64,000 bases of DNA from Rhodanobacteraceae bacterium (lineage in GTDB: Bacteria; Pseudomonadota; Gammaproteobacteria; Xanthomonadales; Xanthomonadaceae), in NCBI GenBank assembly GCA_024233975.1, contig JACKOX010000006.1, positions 81,461 through 145,460 of the forward strand, read 5' to 3'. The position numbers and the translations under genes are program-made. How positions within the stretch are numbered: position 1 is the first letter of the stretch; each line of letters opens with the position of its first letter. Shown in pieces: positions 52,542 through 60,597 of this stretch. The notes under the pieces are model-generated. The model was not told the DNA's origin. It did not search any database and worked only from the letters and a program-made list of their open reading frames with translations.

Positions 52542-53640
52542 GGCTCTGCTCCGAGGCCTGACGCTGCGCCTTCAGCGCGGTCATGGCCGCCAGCGGATCG
52601 GCAGCGATCTGCTCGCCGGCGCGCAGGCCGGACAACACGTCCACCTGACCGCCAGAGGCTGCGCCCAAACGCAGCTGACGCAGGGCGATGGTGTCCTTTC
52701 CGACCACGTAGACCGCGGTCAGCTCGCCGCGACGATAGACCGCGCTGTCCGGAATGCGGATCGTCGTCGTATCGGCCGTCGTGCCGGCGTTGGTTGCCTC
52801 GGGAATCCGCAGGCCGAGAACCTGGCCCGGCATCACACCGGCCACATCGGCGGGCAGCAGCGCACGCACGGTGATGCTGTGCGAACGGGCGTCGGCCACC
52901 GGATAGGTGATCAGCCGAGCCGGCGCGCGTTCACTGCCGTCCGGAAGAACCACGCGCACATTGCCGCCATCACCGATTGCATCGGCAAGACCCTGCGGCA
53001 ACGTCGCATCCACCCGGAGGCTGGCCGGATCAACCACGGTCAGCAGCGGCGAACCCGGCGCCACGGCCTCGCCCGGCATCACCTGGCGCAGGCTCACCAC
53101 GCCATCGAACGGTGCCACCACATCGGTATAGCCGGTCTGCTGGCGCGCCTGCGCCAGCTGCGCGCGGGCGGCATCGCGGGCGGCGCGGCTGCTGTCACGG
53201 GCCGCGGTGGCCTGATCCAGCTGCGCGCGTGCCACCAGACCGCGCTCGACCAGCTCGGCGGCACGCTTGAAAGCCAGCTCCGCCTCGGCCAGCGCGGCGT
53301 CCGCCGCCTTCACCTGCGCAACGGCGGCATTGACGCCAGCCTGCTGCTCCACCGCGCTGATCGACAGCAGCGACTGTCCCCTGGTCACGCGGTCGCCGAT
53401 GTCCACGGCCACGTCGGTGACGCGACCGGCGGTCTGCGAGGACAGCAGCGACTCGCGCTCGGCGCTGACCACGCCGTCCCAGACGCGGGCATTGCTGGCC
53501 ACGCTGGATTCGACGGTCAGGGTTTCCAGTGCCGGACGCGCACGGCGCGCGGGTTCGTCCGGCGCCGAACCACATGCCGCCAGTGTCAGCACCGCGGCCA
53601 GCATCAGGCCGCCACGCAGGGATGTCGATGGATTCCGCAC
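52534..53640 (-). CDS. RND periplasmic adaptor lipoprotein (membrane fusion protein)
   Basis: A 368-residue adaptor. The lipobox LAAC lies in MLAAVLTLAACGSAP. The barrel-sandwich half-motifs (RVTDVAVDIGDRVTRGQSLL; VVAPFDGVVSLRQVMPGEAV) surround an Ala/Arg/Glu coiled coil (residues about 105-165), followed by the beta-barrel and membrane-proximal domains. The start is GTG at 53640, with GAGGAG seven bases upstream. It delivers substrate between the RND pump and an outer-membrane channel. Confidence 0.93.
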   Translation of the reverse strand: MRNPSTSLRGGLMLAAVLTLAACGSAPDEPARRARPALETLTVESSVASNARVWDGVVSAERESLLSSQTAGRVTDVAVDIGDRVTRGQSLLSISAVEQQAGVNAAVAQVKAADAALAEAELAFKRAAELVERGLVARAQLDQATAARDSSRAARDAARAQLAQARQQTGYTDVVAPFDGVVSLRQVMPGEAVAPGSPLLTVVDPASLRVDATLPQGLADAIGDGGNVRVVLPDGSERAPARLITYPVADARSHSITVRALLPADVAGVMPGQVLGLRIPEATNAGTTADTTTIRIPDSAVYRRGELTAVYVVGKDTIALRQLRLGAASGGQVDVLSGLRAGEQIAADPLAAMTALKAQRQASEQSHD

Positions 53641-53651
53641 GTTATGACTCC

Positions 53652-53855
53652 TCAGCTCGCACAGGCGGCCTGACCGATGCCCATGCGCTTCATCACCATG
53701 GCCGCCGGGCAGAAGCCGGTAAAGCTGTATTGGAACAGGTTGAGGCCGATGAAGGCCGTGAACACCCAGAACCACGGTGACACGAACAGCGTCAGCACGA
53801 CGCTGAGCATCACCATGAAACCGGCAAAGCGGATGACAGCACGTTCGATGGTCAT
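53652..53855 (-). CDS. DUF2892 (YgaP-like membrane segment) protein
   Basis: A 67-residue two-helix protein: MTIERAVIRFAGFMVMLSVVLTL, SPWFWVFTAFIGLNLFQYSFTGFCPAAMVMKRMG. The GFCPAAMVMKRMG end is the DUF2892 hallmark. In E. coli YgaP this part is fused to a rhodanese; here the rhodanese is a separate gene across the divergent promoter (55330-55713). Cys in GFC could carry a sulfane sulfur at the membrane. It lies 37 bp after the SQR-like gene. Confidence 0.92.
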   Translation of the reverse strand: MTIERAVIRFAGFMVMLSVVLTLFVSPWFWVFTAFIGLNLFQYSFTGFCPAAMVMKRMGIGQAACAS

Positions 53856-53892
53856 GGGAAATCTCCGGAAAAACGGTGGTTGAGGATTGCGG

Positions 53893-55188
53893 TTACTTGC
53901 TGCTGGATGCTTCCTGCGCCTTCAAGCGTTCGATGCCCAGCGCCTTCATCACGTACTTCTCGAACACCGGTTCGGAGGTGCCGCGACGCATCTTGTAGAG
54001 GAAGTACTTCTCGAAACCGACCTTGGCGAGGTGCACCCAACGACCGCTGCCGGTCCAGGTCACGTTGCGCGGCGGGATCTGCGGTAGCGCGACGAAGGCC
54101 ATGCCGGTGTCGCCCATGTCGGCCAGGCACACGGCGTTCCAGGTGCCCTGGAAGTCCGGCGTGCGACCTTCGATCTCGGCCTTGATGTTGCTGACGATGG
54201 TGGTGACCATCGACTCGATCATGAAGCCGGTCTTGGGTGCGCCCGTCGGCACCGGCGTAGCCTCCACCGGCGGAATCGCCACGCAGACGCCGGCCGAGAA
54301 GATGTTCGGATAGCGCGGGCTGCGCTGGTGCTTGTCGACGATGACGAAGCCGCGCGGGTTGCACAGTTCCGGCACCTTGCGCACGGCATCCACGCCGGTG
54401 AACGCCGGCAGCATCATCGAATAGGTGAACGGCAGCTTGTGCTCCTTCTGCACCTCGCCCTTGTCGTCATGCTCGGCCACAGCCATCTCGCCGGCCTCGA
54501 TGCCGGTGACCTTGGCATTGGTGATCCACTTGATGTGGCGCTGGCGCAGCTCGGATTCCAGTAGGCCCTTGGAGTCGCCAACGCCACCCAAGCCCATGTG
54601 ACCGATGTAGGGCTCGCTGGTGACGAAGGTCATCGGCACGCGATCGCGGATCTTGCGCTTGCGCAGGTCGGCATCGAGGATCAGCGCGAACTCATAGGCC
54701 GGGCCGAAGCAGCTCGCACCCTGCACCGCGCCGATCACCATGGGACCCGGGTTCTTCAGGAAGGCCTGGTAGGCGTCCCAGGCGCTTTCAGCATGATCGG
54801 TGGTGCAGATGGACTGGGTGTGGCCATCAACCGGACCACTGCCCGGCACTTCATCAAAGGCCAGCCGCGGACCGGTGCAGATCAGAAGGTAGTCGTAGTC
54901 CAGCCGCGTGCCGTCACCGGTGACGACCTGCTTGTCCCCGGCTTCGATGCTGGCCGCGCCGGTGCCGTTGTAGACGATGCCCTTCTTCGACACCGAATCG
55001 GCCACCGGCAAGGTGATGGCATCGCGCTGCCGCCAGCCCACCGCCAGCCACGGATTGGATGGCGTGAAGCCGAACTCCGGGCCCTGGCCAACCAGGGTGA
55101 TCTCGTGCGCCTTGCCCAGCGCCTCGCGCAGTTCATAGGCAGCGCTCATGCCGCCGATGCCCGCACCAATTACCACGATCTTTGCCAT
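53893..55188 (-). CDS. Sulfide:quinone oxidoreductase-like FAD protein
   Basis: A 431-residue pyridine-nucleotide-disulfide-fold flavoprotein. The FAD-binding start is MAKIVVIGAGIGGMSAAYEL, followed by DYLLICTGPRLAFDEV, GAVQGASCFGPAYEFAL (Cys and the conserved AYE), YSMMLPAFTGVDAV and IFSAGVCVAIPP (second conserved Cys). It shows the pattern of SQR/flavocytochrome-c sulfide dehydrogenase. The expected reaction is sulfide oxidation to polysulfide or persulfide with electrons to quinone at the inner membrane. It heads the minus-strand arm of the divergon. Confidence 0.88.
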   Translation of the reverse strand: MAKIVVIGAGIGGMSAAYELREALGKAHEITLVGQGPEFGFTPSNPWLAVGWRQRDAITLPVADSVSKKGIVYNGTGAASIEAGDKQVVTGDGTRLDYDYLLICTGPRLAFDEVPGSGPVDGHTQSICTTDHAESAWDAYQAFLKNPGPMVIGAVQGASCFGPAYEFALILDADLRKRKIRDRVPMTFVTSEPYIGHMGLGGVGDSKGLLESELRQRHIKWITNAKVTGIEAGEMAVAEHDDKGEVQKEHKLPFTYSMMLPAFTGVDAVRKVPELCNPRGFVIVDKHQRSPRYPNIFSAGVCVAIPPVEATPVPTGAPKTGFMIESMVTTIVSNIKAEIEGRTPDFQGTWNAVCLADMGDTGMAFVALPQIPPRNVTWTGSGRWVHLAKVGFEKYFLYKMRRGTSEPVFEKYVMKALGIERLKAQEASSSK

Positions 55189-55259
55189 GTCCCTCTCCCA
55201 AGGTTCGCCAGTACCGCTGACGGTTGTCGCACCGGAAGTCGCTGCCGGCGCATATCAGC

Positions 55260-55296
55260 TTGAACTAATATTAGGGAAGTCTTATATTAGATTCAA
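55260..55296. promoter_or_regulatory. Symmetric operator with two fully overlapping divergent promoters
   Basis: The plus strand has TTGAAC (55260-55265), 17 bp, TATATT (55283-55288). The minus strand has TTGAAT (55296-55291), 17 bp, TAATAT (55273-55268). The same 37 bp form a long inverted repeat (TTGAACTAATAT ... ATATTAGATTCAA) with a perfect 10-bp inner palindrome CTAATATTAG (55265-55274). This suits an ArsR/BigR-type dimer that would shut both directions at once; the ArsR gene is encoded at 55724. Confidence 0.75.
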
Positions 55297-55329
55297 GTGA
55301 TATATTCGCAATATCCGCAGGAGACTTCC

Positions 55330-55713
55330 ATGAGCATTACCGCAGCAGAACTGGTGGCCGAAGCCCGCAAGGGCATTCGCGAGATCACCCCGGCCCAGGC
55401 CGAGTCCGATCATCACGCCGTCGTCATCGACGTTCGCGAACCCGCCGAGTTCGCCAGTGGCCACATCCCCGGCGCCATCAACATTCCCCGTGGCGTGCTG
55501 GAATTCCAGGTCGACGCCCATCCGGCAGTGGCCGGCGTCAGCGATCCCGCCCTGAGCAACAAGGACTGCCCGCTGGTGATCTACTGCCGCACCGGCGGCA
55601 GGGCGGCCCTGGCGGCACAGGCGCTGCAGTCGATGGGCTTCAGCAATGTCCGCTCCATCGCCGGCGGCATCACCGCCTGGAGTGAAGCCGGGCTGCCGCT
55701 CAACATGCGCTGA
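55330..55713 (+). CDS. Rhodanese-domain sulfurtransferase
   Basis: A 127-residue single-domain rhodanese. It shows HHAVVIDVREPAEFASGHIPGAINIPRG and the active-site loop VIYCRTGGRAALAAQAL, where Cys takes a persulfide. The end has SIAGGITAWSEAGLPL. It would move sulfane sulfur between glutathione persulfide and acceptors such as sulfite. First gene of the plus-strand arm, 11 bp before the regulator. Confidence 0.95.
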   Translation: MSITAAELVAEARKGIREITPAQAESDHHAVVIDVREPAEFASGHIPGAINIPRGVLEFQVDAHPAVAGVSDPALSNKDCPLVIYCRTGGRAALAAQALQSMGFSNVRSIAGGITAWSEAGLPLNMR

Positions 55714-55723
55714 GATAACCATC

Positions 55724-56068
55724 ATGTCCGGCCCTTCGATTCTCGCCAGCCTTGACCTCACCGCGATGCGCGAGCACGCCTGCGAGGCCACGCGCCTACT
55801 GAAGGCGCTGGCCAACGACCGTCGTCTGATGGTCCTTTGCCTGCTGTCGGAAGGCGAGCGTTCCGTCGGCGATCTGAACGAGCAGCTGGCCATCAGCCAG
55901 TCCGCCCTCTCGCAGCATCTCGCCGTGCTGCGCGACGACGGACTGGTGAGCACCCGCCGCGAGGCACAGACCATTTATTACGCGCTGACCGAAGGCCCGG
56001 CGCAGCGAATCATCGCCACGCTGCACGACATCTACTGCGGCGTGGAAGATCCCCGGAGAAAACGATGA
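55724..56068 (+). CDS. ArsR-family repressor (BigR/SqrR-like by context)
   Basis: A 114-residue winged-helix protein: EATRLLKALANDRRLMVLCLLSEGERSVGDLNEQLAISQSALSQHLAVLRDDGLVSTRREAQTIYYAL. Cys residues at CEATRLL, VLCLL and DIYCGVE are placed like those of BigR/SqrR persulfide sensors, where a disulfide or tetrasulfide releases DNA. It lies between rhodanese and an MBL persulfide dioxygenase, the BigR operon order. Its stop overlaps the MBL start (ATGA). Confidence 0.92.
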   Translation: MSGPSILASLDLTAMREHACEATRLLKALANDRRLMVLCLLSEGERSVGDLNEQLAISQSALSQHLAVLRDDGLVSTRREAQTIYYALTEGPAQRIIATLHDIYCGVEDPRRKR

Positions 56069-56931
56069 GCAACAACACCACGCCCGCTGTCCGCCCGTTC
56101 TTCCACGAGCAGACCGGCACCTGGTCGTATCTGGTCACCCATCAGGGTCATGCCGCGATCATCGATCCGGTGCTGGACTACGACGCGCCTTCCGCGACCA
56201 CGTCGACCCACAGCGTGGAAGCCATCATCAGTGCCGCGCGCGATTCCGGCGCCAAGATCGACTGGATTCTCGAAACCCACGCGCATGCCGATCATCTGTC
56301 CGCAGCGCCCACGGTCAAGGCGGCGCTGGGCGGTGAAATCGTCATCGGTGAAGGTATCCGCCGCGTGCAGACGCACTTCAAACCGGTGTTCGCGCTGTCG
56401 CCCGACTTCCCGTGCGATGGCTCGCAGTTCGACCGCCTGCTCGCCGATGGCGACTCGCTTCCGCTGGGCGAGCTGCGCATCGAAGCCATCGCCACGCCCG
56501 GTCACACCAACGACAGCCTGAGCTATCACATCGGCGACGCCCTGTTCGTAGGCGACACTCTGTTCATGCCCGACGGTGGCAGCGCGCGCTGCGACTTTCC
56601 CGGCGGCAGTGCCGCCCTGCTGTACCAGTCAATCCAGAAGCTCTACCAGCTACCCGACGACACCCGCGTGTTCGTCTGCCACGACTATGCGCCAGGCGGT
56701 CGGCCGGTGGCCTGCGAAACCAGCATCGGCGAGCAGAAGCGCAGCAACATCCACCTCAACACCGGCGTCAGCGAAGCCGAATTCGTCGAACGCCGCACCG
56801 CCCGCGACAAGACCCTGGGCATGCCCAACCTGATCCTGCCCTCGATCCAGATCAACATCCGTGCCGGCCGTTTCCCCGAAGCAGACGTGGAAGGCCATCG
56901 CTACCTGACGCTGCCGTTGAACCGGTTCTGA
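56065..56931 (+). CDS. blh: Blh/ETHE1-like MBL-fold persulfide dioxygenase
   Basis: A 288-residue metallo-beta-lactamase-fold protein. It shows ETHAHADHLSAAPTVK (HxHxDH), ATPGHTNDSLSYHIGD, LFVGDTLFMPDGGSARCDFPGGSA and VFVCHDYAPGGRPVACETS, matching Blh/persulfide dioxygenases that oxidise glutathione persulfide to sulfite with mononuclear iron. The end EGHRYLTLPLNRF is repeated twice downstream as orphan tails (57871 and 58835). Convergent with the TonB-C lipoprotein gene, 25 bp between stops. Confidence 0.92.
   Translation: MSNNTTPAVRPFFHEQTGTWSYLVTHQGHAAIIDPVLDYDAPSATTSTHSVEAIISAARDSGAKIDWILETHAHADHLSAAPTVKAALGGEIVIGEGIRRVQTHFKPVFALSPDFPCDGSQFDRLLADGDSLPLGELRIEAIATPGHTNDSLSYHIGDALFVGDTLFMPDGGSARCDFPGGSAALLYQSIQKLYQLPDDTRVFVCHDYAPGGRPVACETSIGEQKRSNIHLNTGVSEAEFVERRTARDKTLGMPNLILPSIQINIRAGRFPEADVEGHRYLTLPLNRF
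56884..56931 (+). repeat. 48-bp repeat, copy 1 (true 3' end of the MBL gene)
   Basis: The last 48 bp of the MBL gene, encoding EGHRYLTLPLNRF and stop. Copies at 57824-57871 (four mismatches by eye) and 58788-58835 (one mismatch) keep the same reading frame and stop. Confidence 0.95.
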
Positions 56932-56956
56932 AATGGTATGCGCGTGCCTGGGCACA

Positions 56957-57697
56957 CTATTGAAGTGAGAAATTGATGGGTACCAGTACCGGAATATCGA
57001 CGCATGACCGTACGACCTCGAATCGCCATCCACTCACACCCTTCATAGCGGCTTGATCCAGCAAGCTAGAGGGTGATTCCACCACCTCTTGTCTGGCAAC
57101 GTGTCCGTTTGGCATGACGTACACGCGAAGCAGTACTGTCCCCTCTATTCCTGCTTTGCGCGCTTCTTTCGGATACGTCGGGCGCGATACGTGCTGATAG
57201 CTCTGGTCGTTCAGGGGCCAAGTCGACAGAGCTTGGGCCGGCCAATCGGCGTCACCGCCGTGGAAACAGAAGTAGATCCTGACCTCACGACTTGAACTCC
57301 CTTCTTCCGAGGGCTCGAACCGCCAACTGCGACCCAAGGTCAAACCAACTTCTAGTTCAAACATGCCAGGTGGATCCGAATCCACGACCCGGGCATCCCT
57401 AACCATACCGTCGGCATCAATTTTCAGATCCACAGCCACACCGCCTGAAACAAATCCATCGGGCCATGGATACTCCGGGACTTGACTGCGAATTGGCTGC
57501 GGGCCTGTCGGATCCAACCAATATTCGACACGCGGTGTGCCCACGGTGGGGGATTCGAACTCGGCGAAGTCAATCACAGCGATTGGCGGCGCATCGACCA
57601 CCTCCGGCGCCTCGGATTCGACACATGCGACAAGCAACGACGACAGAACGAGAGCTGCCGAAACGCATCGGAGCCGGTTGGCAAGCCTGCTTCGCAT
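56957..57697 (-). CDS. TonB-C-domain lipoprotein, tandem paralogue 1
   Basis: About 246 residues. The lipoprotein signal ends LLVAC. Two TonB-C-like units follow: VGTPRVEYWL ... WRFEPSEEG, and SRPTYPKEARKAGIEGTVLLRVYVMPNGHVARQEVVES ... GWRFEVV. The YPxEAR...G.V....V...G.V......S pattern is that of TonB C-termini, which bind peptidoglycan or TonB boxes in the periplasm. No TonB N-terminal membrane helix is present. ATG at 57697 has GGAG five bases before it. A TATAGT -10-like box (57726-57731) is conserved with paralogue 2. Confidence 0.8.
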   Translation of the reverse strand: MRSRLANRLRCVSAALVLSSLLVACVESEAPEVVDAPPIAVIDFAEFESPTVGTPRVEYWLDPTGPQPIRSQVPEYPWPDGFVSGGVAVDLKIDADGMVRDARVVDSDPPGMFELEVGLTLGRSWRFEPSEEGSSSREVRIYFCFHGGDADWPAQALSTWPLNDQSYQHVSRPTYPKEARKAGIEGTVLLRVYVMPNGHVARQEVVESPSSLLDQAAMKGVSGWRFEVVRSCVDIPVLVPINFSLQ

Positions 57698-57823
57698 CGT
57701 CACTCCGTCTTGACGGACCAAGTGGACTATAGCCGCCCATCAAGCGTCGAACGAGTCGATCCGTCCAACTGCCACGCATGCAACCAAAGCTCGATCTCCC
57801 GTCCCCGCTCAACATCCGAACCG

Positions 57824-57871
57824 GATGCGGAAGGCCATCGCTATCTGACGCTGCCGCTGAACCGGTTCTGA
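57824..57871 (+). repeat. 48-bp repeat, copy 2 (orphan MBL-gene tail)
   Basis: Encodes EGHRYLTLPLNRF and stop with no MBL gene in front. It lies 29 bp from the stop of the TonB-C gene at 57900, as copy 1 lies 26 bp from its neighbour. About ten matching bases (TCAACATCCG) remain upstream. Marks a duplication junction. Confidence 0.92.
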
Positions 57872-57899
57872 CGCCGCACGGGCGTATCCGAATACAACA

Positions 57900-58640
57900 C
57901 TATTCGAGCGAGAAGTGGATCGGCACCACGATAGGAATCTCCGTGCAGGAAACTCCGACGACGTCAAAACCCCATCGGGCAATGCCCTTCTTGGCAGCCT
58001 CCGAGAACAGAGGGGATGACGACTCCAGGACTTCCTGGCGGATGACACGTCCGACCGGAGACACATACGCCCGAATCAGCACGTCACCCTCGATCCTTGC
58101 CTTTCTGGCTTCTCGCGGATAAACGGGCGGGCTCCGATGGTGCTGATGGTAGATACTGTCTCCAACATAGGGTGCCTCCGCAGGCCAGTCGGCATCCCCA
58201 CTGCGAAAACAGAAGTTAACGGTAGTTTCGCGCTCTTCAGCTTCAAGCGACGGACGAAACCGCCAGCGACCCAAGGAAAGGAGTGCGTCCGGTTCAAACT
58301 TGTCATCAGGCTCGGAGTTCAACCAACTCACTTCTGAGGCTGACCCGTCCGCTGCAACCCGAACGGTAGCAGTGACCTCCCCAGAGAAGCCCGAATACAA
58401 CCAAAGTGCCGGATACCGCGGCAACTCAGTCTTGGTGGGCTGTGAACCGTCGGGCGATATCCAGACCTCGACGTATGGCGTACCAACAGTGGGTGGCCCG
58501 AATCCAGCAACATTACTCACGTCGTCGGTCGGCGCGTTGACTACCTCCGGCGCCTCGGATTCGGCGCATGCCACAAGCAACGACGACAGAACGAAAACCG
58601 TCGAAACGCATCGGACCCCGTGGGCAACCCTGTTTCGCAC
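57900..58640 (-). CDS. TonB-C-domain lipoprotein, tandem paralogue 2
   Basis: About 246 residues, the same length and plan as the gene 200 bp downstream. The signal ends LLVACAESEAPEVVNAP (paralogue 1: LLVACVESEAPEVVDAP), followed by two TonB-C-like units, the second with YPREARKARIEGDVLIRAYVSPVGRVIRQEVLES. The start is GTG at 58640 at the position equal to the ATG of paralogue 1, with the same GGAG. The upstream TATAGT (58669-58674) and about 60 bp of leader are also shared. Sequence divergence is clear, so the duplication is not recent. Confidence 0.8.
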   Translation of the reverse strand: MRNRVAHGVRCVSTVFVLSSLLVACAESEAPEVVNAPTDDVSNVAGFGPPTVGTPYVEVWISPDGSQPTKTELPRYPALWLYSGFSGEVTATVRVAADGSASEVSWLNSEPDDKFEPDALLSLGRWRFRPSLEAEERETTVNFCFRSGDADWPAEAPYVGDSIYHQHHRSPPVYPREARKARIEGDVLIRAYVSPVGRVIRQEVLESSSPLFSEAAKKGIARWGFDVVGVSCTEIPIVVPIHFSLE

Positions 58641-58787
58641 CGTGACTCCGTCTTGATGAGCCAAGTGGACTATAGCGGCCCATCAAGACTGGAACGAGTC
58701 GTTCACGATCAACGGCCAAGCGTTCAGAAAAAACGTCGCCTTCCACCCACGCGACTCGGCCTTCACACCGGCCAGCTCCCAGAGCCG

Positions 58788-58835
58788 GACGCGGAAGGCC
58801 ATCGCTACCTGACGCTGCCGTTGAACCGGTTCTGA
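58788..58835 (+). repeat. 48-bp repeat, copy 3 (orphan MBL-gene tail)
   Basis: Differs from the true MBL 3' end at one base by eye and keeps EGHRYLTLPLNRF and the stop. It lies 23 bp from the stop of the M56 gene. Some 25 bp upstream still resemble the MBL gene (CGGCC, then CCC, then GGAC spacing). Better preserved than copy 2. Confidence 0.93.
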
Positions 58836-58857
58836 GGAACCGGCTCACCGCATCGGC

Positions 58858-60597
58858 CTACTGCCCTTCCGGTGCGAAATTGACCGGCACCAGCACCTGG
58901 GTGGGTTTGCCGTTTTCCGGCTTTTCGAATTGCCAGGTGCTGATCGCGGCGATGGCCGTAGCATCGAACACGCCGTGGGGTTCGGATTCGACCACTTTCA
59001 GGTCCCGCGGGCTGCCGTCGGGCAGCACCGTCACGCGAAGCATCACGCGCCCGCCATTCTTGCTGGCGTCGGTTTTGGGGTACTTGGGGGCGGTAACCGC
59101 AAGGGGACGCGGTGCGCTTCGGATGCTGTTCGCTTCCGTGTTTTTGACATACCCACTCGCATCACCATCGCCCAACCAGAATTTCAGCGGCGTTTTGATC
59201 CAGGTTGGCTTCGGATTGGCTTCATCAATCACCGAAGGCATCTTCCACTGCATGACGGCATCGAGCGAAACTTGGTCGAACACACCCGGAGGCGTCGATT
59301 CCTCCACTTCCGCGCGCAGGACCGAACCATCAGTGTCTACGAGCACATTGAGCACCACATCGCCTTCAATCCGCGCCCTTCGCGCCTCGGGTGGATACAC
59401 CGGCGCAGTTCTCACGTCGTTATTACCAGTCTCCCTAGTCAACTTTGCCGTCTCAACGGAGCGTCCGTCGTGCTTGCCTGCCTCTTTGGGCGGAGGCGGC
59501 GGAACATGCTTGCCGGCTTCAACATCCGACTTGTGAACCACAGGCGGTGGCGGGACCTTCAGGCCTGCGTCAACGTCTGCCTGGGTCACGATGGGTGGCG
59601 GCGGCACCTTCTTTCCAGCGTCCACATCCAACTTGTGGACGACGGGCGGCGGCGGAACATCACCGGTAACGCTCTTGGCCGGCTGGGCGGCCCAGGCGGT
59701 GACGGCAAGACCGAGCGTGAGCAGTCCGACCAGTGAGGTGCCCAGCGACAAACGCAGGGTGCTTGGTGCAGGTTGTTTCAACATGGCGATTCTCTCCTTG
59801 AGTGGATGGCTGTAGCCCCACTGACAGGCCAGCGGTAGCGCCTGCGCCACCAGCTGGGTATGGATCATGGCTTCGCCGTAACTGCGGCGACCGCCGGGAT
59901 GTTTGGCGATGACGCGCTGGTCACAGGCCAGTTCCTGGTCGTGACGGAAGGCGCGTGCAATGAAATGGACAAGCGGGTTGAACCAGAACAGGCAGCGCAG
60001 CAGCAGCAACAGCGCGTTGAACTGCAGGTCGCCGGAGCGGATATGTGTGCGTTCGTGTGCCAGCATCAGGCGACGCTGATCCACGCTGTAGCGAAGCTCG
60101 AAATCAGCGGGCAAGACGATGCGCGGTTTCCAGCAACCGATCACCGCCGGCAGTCCGGAAACCGCTTCGGCGTGGAGCAATCGGGCGTCATCGTCGGCCG
60201 CACGCAGCTTCCCGAGTCCGCGCTGGAAGCGCCATTGCCGCCAAGCGAACCACGACGCGGCGATGACCACGCCTAATAGCCAGAGCGGCAGTTCCCAGTG
60301 AATCGGCTCGATGGTGGAGATGGCGCCAACAGCTGTTTGGACCTTACCGGAAACCGTCCATGCGCCATTCTCGAGGAAGACCATCGGCGCCGCGTCCAGA
60401 ACAACCTCACGCGCCGGCAGCAGCACGGCCAGCAACGAAGCCGGCACCAGCAGCCACAGTGCGTAGGCGACCGATGCGCCAAAGTGCGCGCGGACCGGGC
60501 GCCGCAGCAGCATCACCAGGATCATCGCCGCGCTGGTGGCCAGCGTCATTTCCAGCAGCGTCTCGCCGAGGTAGGTGCTCCAGTCGAGGTTACTCAT
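58858..60597 (-). CDS. BlaR1-like M56 peptidase with Pro-rich repeats and two TonB-C domains
   Basis: A 579-residue protein. Helices lie at about residues 15-60 and 100-118. The M56 zinc site has HERTH (181-185) with ELACD (222-226), and a further helix is at 288-303. Periplasmic side: a 17-residue repeat VPPPPVVHKxDVDAGKx (three copies and a short fourth, residues 314-376), then TonB-C domains at about 398-480 (VYPPEARRARIEGDVVL) and 500-578 (KYPKTDASKNGGRVMLRV). There is no penicillin-binding sensor, so it is not a beta-lactam receptor. It would cut the BlaI repressor on sensing an envelope signal. It overlaps blaI by 8 bp. Confidence 0.92.
   Translation of the reverse strand: MSNLDWSTYLGETLLEMTLATSAAMILVMLLRRPVRAHFGASVAYALWLLVPASLLAVLLPAREVVLDAAPMVFLENGAWTVSGKVQTAVGAISTIEPIHWELPLWLLGVVIAASWFAWRQWRFQRGLGKLRAADDDARLLHAEAVSGLPAVIGCWKPRIVLPADFELRYSVDQRRLMLAHERTHIRSGDLQFNALLLLLRCLFWFNPLVHFIARAFRHDQELACDQRVIAKHPGGRRSYGEAMIHTQLVAQALPLACQWGYSHPLKERIAMLKQPAPSTLRLSLGTSLVGLLTLGLAVTAWAAQPAKSVTGDVPPPPVVHKLDVDAGKKVPPPPIVTQADVDAGLKVPPPPVVHKSDVEAGKHVPPPPPKEAGKHDGRSVETAKLTRETGNNDVRTAPVYPPEARRARIEGDVVLNVLVDTDGSVLRAEVEESTPPGVFDQVSLDAVMQWKMPSVIDEANPKPTWIKTPLKFWLGDGDASGYVKNTEANSIRSAPRPLAVTAPKYPKTDASKNGGRVMLRVTVLPDGSPRDLKVVESEPHGVFDATAIAAISTWQFEKPENGKPTQVLVPVNFAPEGQ

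Noticed and set aside
57089..57295. Small plus-strand frames within the TonB-C genes
   Set aside because: Antisense to clear lipoprotein genes and without ribosome sites or motifs.
58788..58835. Copy 3 of the MBL tail as a real short gene
   Set aside because: It lacks an MBL domain and a convincing start; it is best read as a duplicated gene end.
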